Below are positions 1-8,188 of a stretch of DNA of 51,124 nucleotides, piece after piece; position 1 is the stretch's first letter, and each line of letters starts with the position of its first letter. The DNA comes from Rubellimicrobium roseum (GTDB lineage Bacteria; Pseudomonadota; Alphaproteobacteria; Rhodobacterales; Rhodobacteraceae). The notes under the pieces are model-generated. The model searched no databases and was not told the origin of the DNA. It saw nothing but the letters and a program-made list of their open reading frames with translations. The DNA is taken from NCBI RefSeq assembly GCF_006152145.1, contig NZ_VDFV01000023.1:1-51124 (forward strand). The letters are read 5' to 3'. A program made the position numbers and the translations under genes.

Positions 1-8
1 GCGCCAAA

Positions 9-66
9 GGGGTCCCGTTTGGACGCCGATCACCCCGGAAGCGGGGTCCTTATTCCATGCTGATCA
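9..66. repeat. Two 24-bp direct repeats, possible IS21-like terminus
   Basis: Two copies of a 24-bp motif (GGGGTCC, nine variable bases, GCYGATCA) start at 9 and 43, a 34-bp spacing, with 17 of 24 positions identical. Multiple short direct repeats with a GGGTCC core are typical of the ends of some IS21-family elements, so this may be one end of such an element lying mostly outside the window. No transposase reading frame is convincing between 1 and 266. The IS assignment rests on memory of the motif style and is weak. Confidence 0.3.
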
Positions 67-266
67 ACAGCCTCGCGCGAGGGGTGACGACAGCACGGCG
101 GTTTGCCTTGCCCGGAGCCTGGACTTGCCCAGTGCCTGCGCCGCCGGTGTGGTCTGGCTGTCAACGGACGCCGGCGAGGATCTAGCGGGTCGCGACCGGG
201 GATCTTGACCAAGACGAGCCCGCTGCCGTGGGTGTCCGCGGCGGCGGGCCCTTGCCGTAGCATCCT

Positions 267-554
267 CTACTCTTCCAAGTGATCGATGAGGTCGAGCAGG
301 TCCGCGTACGTGCAACGTCCCTTGGAGGTTGCCGGGATCAGGCGGGACGCGACCCAATCGGTCGAGCCGTCATTGTTCTCGCGCCAGATCTTGACGTTCG
401 CCATATAGCGCTGCCGAGGTCCGTAGACCGTGTGGCGGTCAAATGCGGCCTCGATGTAGTAGCCTGCGACCTGCGGGTTGCGGCGGGAGGCGTCGAACGT
501 CGCCGGGCCAAGACGGGGCAAGGCAACTCCGGCCTTGCGCTCCAAATCGTACAT
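267..554 (-). CDS. Hypothetical protein, 95 aa
   Basis: A small soluble protein that I do not recognise. The start at 554 is chosen because a good Shine-Dalgarno (AGAGAGGAA) lies just upstream; the reading frame is open further to 665 but without an initiation signal. The protein begins MYDLERKAGVALPRLG, has an aromatic-rich centre (YYIEAAF, NVKIWRENNDG) and ends in an acidic helix (DLLDLIDHLEE). No signal peptide or membrane segment is seen. It stands alone in the accessory left flank, about 400 bp from the next gene, which transcribes away from it. Codon use fits the rest of the window. A plasmid or phage accessory protein is possible, but no function can be given. Confidence 0.5.
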   Translation of the reverse strand: MYDLERKAGVALPRLGPATFDASRRNPQVAGYYIEAAFDRHTVYGPRQRYMANVKIWRENNDGSTDWVASRLIPATSKGRCTYADLLDLIDHLEE

Positions 555-949
555 GGGTTCCTCTCTGGGTTTATCCTGAGGAGCACCACGCTCCTCGCCT
601 TGTAGATTGTGCCGTTCGAGACGGACCGGAAATGATCCGTCGGAAATGGCTGGGAGCCATGCCATGGCTCCTGTCGCGGACCTACGACACCGGGACTGAT
701 CAGCCCTGGGCGACGTCTGGTATCCCGATTAGATGAGCTTCCGTCTGGTCAACCGGTTCAACCGGAGAGGCCCAACCTGACCTTCGCGAGGGCAGAGACG
801 GCGCATGTATCTATCCTTGCCGAGCATGAACGTATGCTCGGTTGCCATGCCACGGGGATCACGGAGGCGTGAGAGTTTTCTTCGCCCGGAGGTTTCCGAG
901 CCGGCGCGAACGATCCGACCTTCTGTGGGTCCCAACTTGGAGGATCCTC
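555..949. other. Intergenic stretch between divergent accessory genes
   Basis: About 395 bp between two divergently transcribed hypothetical genes. Frames on both strands are short or start without ribosome binding sites. It presumably holds the promoters of both genes; I see no strong repeat or hairpin in it. Confidence 0.5.
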
Positions 950-1822
950 ATGCTGATCGCTCAGCACCCTGTTCCCATCAGCCTCAACTGGCATGCCCGG
1001 TCAGCCGGCGACCGGTTCCGACTGGAGGCGGGCGCGCTGTCCCTCGACGCCCTCTTGGACCACGGCCGTGTGGCCGATGGCGCGCTGCTCACGGCCGCCC
1101 ACGGCCGCTTCCTGTTCGACGGCGCCGGCGCGTTCGTCGGGCTCGACGCCGCTCTCGGACCTCTGCCGGACACCTCGGCCGCGTCCGGTCTCGACGCACC
1201 CTTCGCCATCGAGCTGAAGGTCTCGAAGAGCCGCGACAAGGACGCGCGCCACTGGAGTCTGCAGGCCTGGATGACGTGGTCGCGGCTGCAGATCCGCGAT
1301 GGCGCGGACCGCGAGGTCCGCCAGCTCGCCGACCTCGAGGATGCGGAGCTCGGCGACCTTCTCAGCAGGACCAAGCACGGCCACGAGTACTACGAGTACC
1401 ACAACCTGGATGTCTGGCTCGTCCACGAAGCGGCTCTCGACGAGCAGAAGCGGCGCGTCGAAGAAACGGCCCATTCCTACGCGCGGGCCAAGGCCAACGC
1501 GCGGCGCAAGAAGGAGGGCCTGTTCCTGGGGGAGCTGCGCCTCGCACAGGCGTGGCGGGAGATCGCGGAGCACCTGCGGCGCCTCCCGTACGGCTGCGAC
1601 GTGCTGGACCTGACGGAGGACGAGACGACGATCGCGGCCTTCCGGGAATGGTCGCGCCAGCAGGTGGACAGCGTCGTCGATATCCTGGCCGCCCAGAACA
1701 GGCATCGCCTGGCCTGTGGCATGGCTCCGCACGGCGTCGAGCTGCGCGGGGATCAGGGGCCCATTGGGGGCTGGCTCCGCGAGGGCGACAAGGCGGCTTC
1801 GGCGCGTAGTGCTGCGGTCTGA
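950..1822 (+). CDS. Hypothetical protein, 290 aa
   Basis: An unrecognised protein. The ATG at 950 follows GGAGGATCCTC, a strong ribosome binding site; upstream in-frame codons (from 842) are probably not used. The N-terminal third looks like beta strands around an LFDGAGAFVGLDAALG stretch. A possible strand with ELKVSKSRDKDARHW follows at about residues 98-112. The middle and C-terminal parts are highly charged helices (for example EQKRRVEETAHSYARAKANA) that could form a coiled coil. No membrane segment, signal peptide or known catalytic motif is visible. It lies between a small hypothetical gene and the relaxase pseudogene, so cargo of a mobilizable element is a reasonable guess, no more. 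Confidence 0.65.
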   Translation: MLIAQHPVPISLNWHARSAGDRFRLEAGALSLDALLDHGRVADGALLTAAHGRFLFDGAGAFVGLDAALGPLPDTSAASGLDAPFAIELKVSKSRDKDARHWSLQAWMTWSRLQIRDGADREVRQLADLEDAELGDLLSRTKHGHEYYEYHNLDVWLVHEAALDEQKRRVEETAHSYARAKANARRKKEGLFLGELRLAQAWREIAEHLRRLPYGCDVLDLTEDETTIAAFREWSRQQVDSVVDILAAQNRHRLACGMAPHGVELRGDQGPIGGWLREGDKAASARSAAV

Positions 1823-1986
1823 GGTGGCCTCGAGAGCCGATGTCATCCGCCCGCCCGGCTCCGCACTAAGTCGGGGGGTGGCCGGCGCACCACGCGGATC
1901 GGGTGGTCCTTAGCGTCGGGTCCCGTCGCTTCCTTCGGCGCGATCCAGATCTCGGGGTCGACTCCCTGGTCCCACTCGCCCCCGGG

Positions 1987-4026
1987 CTAGGGGAGAGGCG
2001 CCCCGGCTTGCAGCGCCGCGATGATCTCCTCCATGGGATCGGGCGTGCGGATCCCGACCCGCGACATGCCTAGAGACGGCGCCGGAGCTCCGGTCGGCGG
2101 GTGCTCCGTGGACGCCGCTCTCGAGGGCTTGGGCGCGGGGCGGCTGAGGGTGGATGGCATCGCGGGGCGCGGACCCACGTCCGGAGCCCTCGACGCCGAG
2201 GCCGCCTCCCGCGCGCGCGGCGCCGCGGCGGGCCGCGAGGTGGGCGAGGGGGCCGGAGGGCCCGAGCGGATCGCGGTGGTGCCGGTTCCCCCGCCAGGAG
2301 CGGTGATCGACTGGGCGGGAGGCGTGGCGGGTGAGCGAGGCGGGGTCGGTGAGGCGGCGGCCGGGGCGGTGCCGCCGGGTCCGCCCGCCAGCACAATCGT
2401 GGGCGCCGATCCGGGACGGGGAGACCCGGACGGCAGGGATCTTGAGGCTTCCGGCGGTCGATCGGCCGGCGGGGTGGTTGCTGGAACCGGGGATCCCACA
2501 CTCCGGGAGGTCACTAAGGATATCGGCAAGGCAAGTGCCGTCCGCCCGGGCGCGGTCGCGATCCTCGTCCCGTGCAGGGTACGGTCCGGCGAGGGTGTCC
2601 ACCCAGGGAGCACCGCCGCGGTCGGCGTTGGGCCGGTCCGAGGCGCCCGAACGGACAGAGGTGAGTTGGCCAATGGGTCAGCCTGGTGCCAGGTGGCGTT
2701 AGGCGCTCCGGGCGAGTCGGATAGAATGATCCCGGACGAGGAGGTCGGGCCCTCGGACCCGGACGCTGAGGGCGGGGTCGTCGCGGCCGTGACGGTGATC
2801 CCAGACTCCACCAGCCTGGAGGCGACGTAATCGGAAGGTCCGGCAGCTACGATTGTCTCGGATGACGTCGCAGGCTGGGCGCTCGTCCCGGAGCCGGGGC
2901 TCGAGCCGGGTGCGGCGGCGACATACGGCCGTTCTCTCGTCGGCGTGCGGGGTCCCACATCCGAGGGCGTCGCAGGGCTGTCCTGCGCCCGATCCGGCCG
3001 GGTCGTTTCGGTCGCGGCGGAGGTCTCGCCCTGATCGTTCTCCTCCCGCGCTCCGGACTTGGTCGTGGCCTCAGCCTCCGCCCTCGCCGCGGCCCGCCGG
3101 CGCGCCGCCTCGCGCAGTTTGGCAATGCGGGCCGAGGCGCCCTTCGCGCGGAGCTCGGCGCGCCGCCAGGCGCGGATCTCGGGCCAGAGCTCCCGGACCT
3201 CGTCGTTGTGCTCGCGCGGGGCCTTCCGCCGCCGTGCGATTGGCGCCTGGAGCTCGCCGTGCTCCCGCTCGTCCTGACGGGCCTGGGCGGCGCGGGAAGG
3301 ATGGACCTTCGGCTGGGCGATGAGCCCCTCCGGCGCGTCGCCCGCGGCGGCCTGACGCGCGTATGAGCGCAGGTCGACCCGGTCCTCTTCCGCTGCTCCG
3401 TGGCGGGCCAGCTCCCTGTTGACCCGCTTCTGCCACTCGACGCGACACGCCTCGATTTCCAAAGGGCCGTTCATGACGCAGTCGAGAAGGCGCGTCTTCG
3501 CTCCAAGCATCCGGCTCACCGGATCCCATTCCCGCGTGGTACCCAGGATATGGACGTGGTGGTTGCGCGGGTCGCCACGATCCTTGCGCTTGCTGCGCTT
3601 CGGGGCGGGCTCTGGGAAGCACTCGGCTGCGATCTCGGCCTCGAATCCGCCGGCCCATGGGTGGTGGATAGCTGCGGTCGAGACGATCCCGTAACGGTCC
3701 CGCAGCCACAAGCAGAACCCTCAAACGAGCCGCACCTGGACATGCAGGAGCAGTTCGCAAGGCAGGGCGATCAGCCACTCGCGCGCTACCCTAGAGTTGG
3801 TCCTGGTCTCGGCCGCCTCGGCGGCCTGCCAGAGCTCCTCGACCGAGCCGTCGAAGCCGATAGTCTCGACGCTCAGCACGTCGCGCTTCTTCCGGTAGTC
3901 GTGCCAGCGCCCGGTCCGCTCGTCGAAGAGGCGCGCGGCGGTCCGGTAGGCCGCCGCCGCGATAGCGGAATGCCCGCGCCCGCGGCTCATGTTGCGGATC
4001 TCGAAGTGGCACGCCTTGTGGCTCAT
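1987..4026 (-). pseudogene. MobA/MobL (MOBQ) relaxase, split by an in-frame TGA
   Basis: A plasmid mobilization relaxase: it would nick oriT and attach to the 5' end through an N-terminal tyrosine. The first part (4026 down to 3721) has the family N-terminus with FEIRNMSRGRG and the catalytic-type AAYRTAARL, and ends ALPCEL..VRLV. The second part carries on in the same frame with WLRDRYGI and the metal-binding NHHVHIL motif. They are separated only by TGA at 3721-3723, at a position where relatives read through; CGA (Arg) to TGA is the simplest cause. After about 300 residues the rest is a low-complexity Pro/Ala/Ser/Thr tail. The start at 4026 is the Met before SHKACHFE. As read, the active-site Tyr and the histidines are on separate polypeptides, so the gene is probably inactive unless the stop is suppressed or is a sequencing error. 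Confidence 0.8.
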
Positions 4027-4033
4027 GGACGGG

Positions 4034-4056
4034 GAGGTGGGGCCTGGCCCCACCTC
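4034..4056. promoter_or_regulatory. Perfect 11-1-11 inverted repeat beside relaxase start
   Basis: GAGGTGGGGCC, one T, then GGCCCCACCTC form a perfect 23-bp palindrome ending 8 bp before the relaxase start codon. Its position suggests an operator for autoregulation, a relaxosome-protein site, or a hairpin in the relaxase mRNA leader that hides the ribosome binding site. The role is inferred from position only. Confidence 0.55.
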
Positions 4057-4087
4057 TCGCGACAGACCGGCCCGCGGCAGGCGCGCG

Positions 4088-4117
4088 GCAAACAGAGTTT
4101 GCGTAACCGCGCCCCTT
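4088..4117 (+). other. oriT: Candidate oriT (MOBQ-type hairpin plus nic region)
   Basis: A perfect inverted repeat, GCAAAC-AGA-GTTTGC (4088-4102), is followed after one base by TAACCGCGCCCC (4104-4115). In RSF1010 and other MOBQ plasmids a hairpin sits next to the nic sequence TAAGTGCGCCCT; 9 of 12 bases match here, including TAA and GCGCCC. It lies between a MOBQ relaxase gene and a divergent TraD-like gene, the usual oriT place in Agrobacterium/Rhizobium-type transfer regions. The position of the nick is not proven. Confidence 0.6.
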
Positions 4118-4245
4118 CGGCTCCGCCTCGGGTGGGGGTGGCCCGGCCCAAGGGCTCCGCGAACCCTCTTGGACCTGACCGGGAGCGGGATCGTCGCTCA
4201 GGCCCCACGTACTCCTCACATAAGGATCACCGGGGAGATAGGCAC

Positions 4246-4686
4246 ATGCCCAGAAGCAAGGCGCAGCAGCTGGCGGCCGCGAAGGCCCGCTACGACCGGC
4301 TCAGAGCCGAGGCGGAGCGGATCCGCAAGGGCGACGACACGCACCGGAAAGTGGTCTACGGCTCGGCCCTGCTCCTGGCCCTAGATGAGATGTCACCCGA
4401 CCTGAAGGCGGAGGTCCTCGAGCACGTCCACCGCCACATCACGCGACCCGCCACGCGCGCCCGGTTCGGCATCCCGCCGCTGACGAATGGCGAGGTCGCG
4501 GATCCGACATCCGAGGGCCCGGCCGGGGCTCTCCAGCCCGAACCGCGACAGGTCCAGGCGGAGAGGCGCTCTGACTCTCCCGGCACGGCCAGAGCGGAGC
4601 CCCCGAGGCCGACCGAGCCCGCAACGGTTGTGACCGGGCGACACTCTAGGACCGACGCGGGTCAAGCCGACTTGCCGTTCGAGTAA
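4246..4686 (+). CDS. TraD-like mobilization accessory protein
   Basis: A 146-aa protein divergent from the relaxase and across the candidate oriT. The N-terminus is a basic helix (MPRSKAQQLAAAKARYDRL). Next is a segment HRKVVYGSALLLAL followed by RHITRPATRARFG, at about residues 35-85. This resembles the small TraD family of Ti and rhizobial plasmids (RKIVLGAALL, then a short DR-x-LF end). The last 60 residues are Pro/Ala/Glu-rich and probably disordered, ending DLPFE. TraD-type proteins are thought to assist relaxosome formation at oriT; binding there is inferred from position. The ATG at 4246 follows a GGGGAGATAGGCAC leader. The frame is open upstream to 3400 but that part overlaps the relaxase and oriT and is not credible as coding. 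A MobC-type accessory protein is the alternative. Confidence 0.6.
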   Translation: MPRSKAQQLAAAKARYDRLRAEAERIRKGDDTHRKVVYGSALLLALDEMSPDLKAEVLEHVHRHITRPATRARFGIPPLTNGEVADPTSEGPAGALQPEPRQVQAERRSDSPGTARAEPPRPTEPATVVTGRHSRTDAGQADLPFE

Positions 4687-4990
4687 AGGTGCCCACGCAT
4701 CGTCCTCTCCGGAACCGTCTGGCTCTCCCCGGGGCCGATGGCCCTGACGGACCGGTCGCGCATCATCAAGTCCCGCAAGTCGACGGGCGAGGAAGGGCAG
4801 GTCTCGGACATCCACCTGAGCTGCACGCGGCACTAACGAAGCGCATCGTCAGCCAGCCGATCCGGCTAACGGAAGGTAATGCAGAATTCATGGTCAGATC
4901 GCTTTGGGGCCGGCGCGGATGCATCCATCTACTCTGCACGACGGGCGGGCAGGAGCCCACCCGGCGGGGTTCTCCTCAGGAGGTGAAGCC
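4687..4990. other. Non-coding stretch before hairpin array
   Basis: About 300 bp after the TraD-like gene. A long frame runs through it into the esterase remnant, but its sequence there has no recognisable protein character. Near 4946-4985 are weaker GC hairpins (CTCC-TCA-GGAG among them) that may be a decayed extra unit of the array that follows. Confidence 0.4.
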
Positions 4991-5248
4991 GAGACCGTCC
5001 CCCGCAGGGGATCGGGACAGCCCAGCTCGGACGAGCATGGATGGCCTGGGCCGGAAGACCCGCCGAAAGAGACTGTTCCCCGAAGGGGGTTGGGATTGCC
5101 GATCCTGCAAGGGCAGGCATGACCTGGGCCAGACGACCGGCCCAAAGAAACCGTCCCCCTCAGGGGGTTGGGACAGCCCGGCTCGCAAGAGCACGGATGG
5201 CCCGAGCCGACCCGGTCGGCTCAAAGAGACCGTTCCCCAGAGGGGAAC
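4991..5248. repeat. Tandem 78-79 bp repeats, each with three hairpins
   Basis: Units begin at 4991, 5069, 5147 and 5226 with GARACYGTYCCCC; spacings are 78, 78 and 79 bp, and the fourth unit is only its first hairpin. Hairpin 1 is CCCC(C)-NNN-(G)GGGG, and in unit 4 it grows to GTTCCCC-AGA-GGGGAAC. Hairpin 2 is GCTCG..CGAGC, CCTGC..GCAGG and GCTC..GAGC in units 1-3. Hairpin 3 is TGGGCC..GGCCCA in unit 2 and GAGCCGAC..GTCGGCTC in unit 3, and is imperfect in unit 1. The stems change while pairing is kept, which suggests selection or a mechanism acting on structure rather than on protein. No protein product is evident, although frames stay open because 78 is a multiple of three. Confidence 0.75.
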
Positions 5249-5291
5249 TCGCGGGCGGGGCCGGATGCGGTCTCGCCCGCATGTACTCGAC

Positions 5292-6008
5292 ATGGCCTAT
5301 GGCGGCACCGTCCCGCTCCCCGCCCACGACACGACCTTCCTGCCCGATGTCCCACGCGGCTCGATTGCGGCGGGGACCTTCGCGCCGGTGCCGGTGCTGA
5401 TGGGCGCGACCCGCGACGAGGGGCGCTTCTTCAGCGAGAGCCTGGACCAGGCCGGGTACGAGGGCTGGGTCCGTTCCATCTTCGGTGAGCGGGCCGACAA
5501 GGTCCTGGAGCTCTACCCCTGGCCGTCTGAGGCCGACGAGTTCGCGGGCGACTATCTCTCCGCCGCGATCCTGACCGACTCCGGGCAGATCTACGGGATC
5601 GGCGGCTTCCCCAACCTCCAGCTCACCCGCGACCTCGCTGCCCATGTTCCGACCTACGCCTACGAGTTCGCGCACCGCGAGGGCCCGGGACCCATGGCCG
5701 GCTACGGCACTTACGTCTGGGGTGCTGCGCACACGGCGGAGCTTCCCTACCTCTTCCCGAGCTTCGACATGGGCACGCCCATTGCGCCCAGCTTCGACGA
5801 GGGCGAGCAGGCGCTCGCGGCCGAGATGAAGGTCCGCTGGGGGGCCTTCGTGAAGGGCGGAACGCTGGACGCGGCGGGGCTGGCGCCCTGGCCCGCGTTC
5901 AACGAAGGCGGGCAGGTCGCGTCGCTGCGGGCGGGCGGTGCCTCGGTCGCGGTGCCGGTCGCGGACGTCAAGAGCGAGCACAACTGCGCCTTCTGGGACG
6001 GGCTCTGA
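5292..6008 (+). pseudogene. Carboxylesterase type B, C-terminal remnant
   Basis: The last 230 or so residues of a type-B carboxylesterase (para-nitrobenzyl esterase family, alpha/beta hydrolase). The acidic catalytic residue region (GATRDEGRFF) and catalytic His region (WGAAHTAELPYLF) are present, and the C-terminus looks natural (CAFWDGL, stop at 6006-6008). The N-terminal half, with the oxyanion loop and the GESAG nucleophile, is missing: family members are about 450-550 aa. Upstream sequence is the hairpin array, so the array sits at or near the truncation point. An ATG at 5292 could start a 238-aa product, but it would have no nucleophile. Remnant of a rearranged gene. Confidence 0.75.
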
Positions 6009-6402
6009 ACCTCACTCCTCCGCCTTGCAGTTCCAGCGCCGAGGCCGGGGCCTTGAGGTCCTCGATGCCGAGGGGCTCCTGCGGGCGGGCGAGGCGGTTG
6101 GCGACGACCCAGCGGAGCTCGGTCTGGGCGCGGGTGATGGCCACGTAGGCGAGGCGCTTCCACAGATGCGTCCCGGCCTCCACGCGGCCCATGCGGGCGG
6201 CGACGAAGATGTCGGGGGCGAAGACCTGCACGGTGTCCCACTGGGACCCCTGCGCCTTGTGGATCGTGACGGCCGCGCCGTGGAGGAAGGTCGCGCCCAT
6301 CTAGGCGGCGAAGGGGATGAAAGGCTCTTCCTCGCCCTCCTTCTCGATCTTGACGATGAAGCCGGCGGAGACCTGCGGCTCCAAACGTTCAAGAAGGACG
6401 GA
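5968..6402 (-). pseudogene. Helicase C-terminal remnant (RecD/UvrD-like)
   Basis: The end of a superfamily 1 helicase, recognisable by VTIHKAQGSQWD (motif V region) and KRLAYVAITRAQTEL (motif VI region), as in the UvrD_C_2 domain of RecD-like helicases. Similarity seems to begin near 6402 (LLERLEPQVSAGF). An in-frame TAG at 6301-6303 separates that piece from the rest, and everything before it, including Walker A, is absent. The frame ends at 5968, inside the opposite-strand esterase remnant; the natural end may have been lost. Non-functional as seen. Confidence 0.65.
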
Positions 6403-7054
6403 CCTGCCAGGGTGGGCTGGTCTCATGTCTTGTAGCCTAATTCCGGGGTCTGGCAGGACCAGCGTTGGACCGTCCAGCCCGGATGCTCGTTCTGTCTTCC
6501 CAAGCCCGAAACGCCTGATCAGTCGAAGGCTTCCCAATCGATCGATTTGTTTGGCGGATTGAGGGGGGGGGCAACAGCGTGAGCCCACCCTTTGCGGCTG
6601 CTCTCCTTTCGGTCCTTGCAGGACGAATTGGAGTAGTTGACCGCTCTCAGCCAATGGTCTGATCCGGTCCCGCGAGCTGTTCGGCTAGACAGCGGAGGGC
6701 TGTGTGAAACTTGCTCCTGTCTTGCAATCAGAACGTATGCTATTGATGCGAATGAGGCTCCATGTGAGACGTCTTGCATCTCAAGGCATTGATTTTATTG
6801 GACAAGTCGCCTCCTCCCCAGCGCGCCAGAGTTTCCTGACAGACAAAGCGGCTGACGAAGGAAGGGCACATAAGGGCGCCCTAATACGCTTGATGTGACG
6901 CGGGTCGATGGCGTCGAGCTCGGGACCGCTGCTCCACCCTGACCGTTTGTGCGGCGCCATGCCTCCGGGCCGAAGGGTGCGTCCTTCATCTCGCGTCCCT
7001 CTCCGGCCTCGCTCGGGCGCTGCGGCCTATCCCGGTGGGCGCGACGGGGAGCCC
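6403..7054. other. Gene-free, degraded stretch
   Basis: About 650 bp with no convincing gene on either strand. The part from roughly 6430 to 6900 is visibly less GC-rich than its surroundings and contains a run of nine G at 6563-6571. It marks the boundary between the accessory left flank and the chromosomal genes that start with the mechanosensitive channel. Confidence 0.5.
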
Positions 7055-8188
7055 TCACAGGCGGCCCACGCCCTCGCGCATGCGGCGCAGCGGACCGGCC
7101 TGGGGCTTTGAGCGGCCCTCGTCCGTCCCGATCTCGGCGCGGGTGCGGGGCAGGGCGTCCGGGATCTCGCGCTGAAGCCAGTCGATGAGCTTCTCGCGCA
7201 TCTCGCAGCGCAGGTCGAAGGTGCGCGCCGCGTTGCGGGCCGACACGAGGATGCGCAGCTCCATCTCGCCTTGCCGGAAGTCGGTGACCGCGACGTTGAT
7301 CACCTGCCCGTCCCATAGCGATGACGCCCGCGCGATCTCCTCGGCCTTGCCGCGGATCGTGGCCACCGGGGCCGTGTAGTCGAGATAGATCAGCACCGTC
7401 CCGATGAGCGAGGCGGACTCGCGGGTCCAGTTCTGGAACGGATTGTCGATGAAATAGGCCAGCGGCACGATCAAGCGGCGCCAGTCCCACAGGCGAACCA
7501 CCACATAGGTCGACGTGATCTCCTCGACCTGGCCCCACTCGCCCTCCACCAGCAGGGCGTCGTCGATCCGGATGGGCTGGGTGATGGCGAGCTGGATGCC
7601 GGCGATGAGGTTCTTGAGCACTGGCTGCAGGGCTAGGCCCACCACCAGGCCCGCGGCCCCGGCCGAGGCCAGGAGGCTGATGCCGTATTGCCGGATGCTC
7701 TCGAAGGTCATGAGGACGGCGGCGAGCCCGACCGTGTAGATCAGGATGTCGGCCACGCGCAGCAGGATCCGGGACTGCGTCACGTGCTTGCGGGCGAGCA
7801 GGTTGTCCTCGGCATCGAGCTTGAACCGGCGCAAGTAGATCGTGCGCCAGATGTGCAGCACGATGCGGGCGAACCAGGTGACGATGACGATGAGACAGAT
7901 CACCAGGATGTGGAGGACGAGCTCCTCGGCCCGGGCCGGCACGGGAGCCACGATGACGGCGAAGACGAGGCAGCCGGCCAGCACCGCGAGCCGGCTCGGC
8001 CGGCGGGTGCGCGCCACCGTGGAGCGCCAGAACAGGTCCTTGCCCGCCACGACGCGCGTCAGGAAGCGGAACAGGACCCGGTGCGCCAGAAGGCCGAAGA
8101 GATAGGCCGCGGCGAAGACGAACAGGGTCATGCCCCAGTCCGGCAACCAGGTCAGGTGATGTCGTGCGCTCTCGATCAGGTCGTTCAT
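7055..8188 (-). CDS. MscS-family mechanosensitive ion channel
   Basis: A 377-aa inner-membrane channel protein that would open under membrane tension and release small solutes during hypo-osmotic shock. Predicted membrane segments lie near residues 21-40, 66-82, 91-111 and 143-161. The pore-lining helix follows (ISLLASAGAAGLVVGLALQ, about 170-188), rich in Ala/Gly as in MscS TM3. Next comes the beta domain with the family signature PIRIDDALLVEGEWGQVEEI (204-223), then an alpha/beta C-terminal domain. Extra N-terminal helices place it with the YbdG/YnaI-like larger members rather than minimal MscS. It is monocistronic, with gene-free sequence on both sides. Confidence 0.88.
   Translation of the reverse strand: MNDLIESARHHLTWLPDWGMTLFVFAAAYLFGLLAHRVLFRFLTRVVAGKDLFWRSTVARTRRPSRLAVLAGCLVFAVIVAPVPARAEELVLHILVICLIVIVTWFARIVLHIWRTIYLRRFKLDAEDNLLARKHVTQSRILLRVADILIYTVGLAAVLMTFESIRQYGISLLASAGAAGLVVGLALQPVLKNLIAGIQLAITQPIRIDDALLVEGEWGQVEEITSTYVVVRLWDWRRLIVPLAYFIDNPFQNWTRESASLIGTVLIYLDYTAPVATIRGKAEEIARASSLWDGQVINVAVTDFRQGEMELRILVSARNAARTFDLRCEMREKLIDWLQREIPDALPRTRAEIGTDEGRSKPQAGPLRRMREGVGRL

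Noticed and set aside
30-263. Small frames on both strands at the left edge
   Set aside because: No ribosome binding sites, Arg/Pro-rich translations and no family features.
1910-2602. Alternative minus-strand frame in the relaxase tail
   Set aside because: Arg/Gly/Pro-rich out-of-frame shadow of the relaxase's low-complexity C-terminal region.
3400-4245. Upstream extension of the TraD-like gene
   Set aside because: It runs antisense through the relaxase N-terminus and across the candidate oriT; the ATG at 4246 begins the recognisable protein.
4991-5248. CRISPR array
   Set aside because: The units have a short palindromic core at regular spacing, but the would-be spacers are also related to one another and form conserved hairpins, and no cas gene is in the window.
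4689-5291. N-terminal extension of the esterase frame
   Set aside because: The frame is open only because the 78-bp repeats and high GC rarely give stops; its translation has no alpha/beta hydrolase features.
6403-6900. Small genes in the less GC-rich stretch
   Set aside because: Candidate frames are 60-86 codons, overlap on opposite strands, and lack ribosome binding sites or recognisable features.
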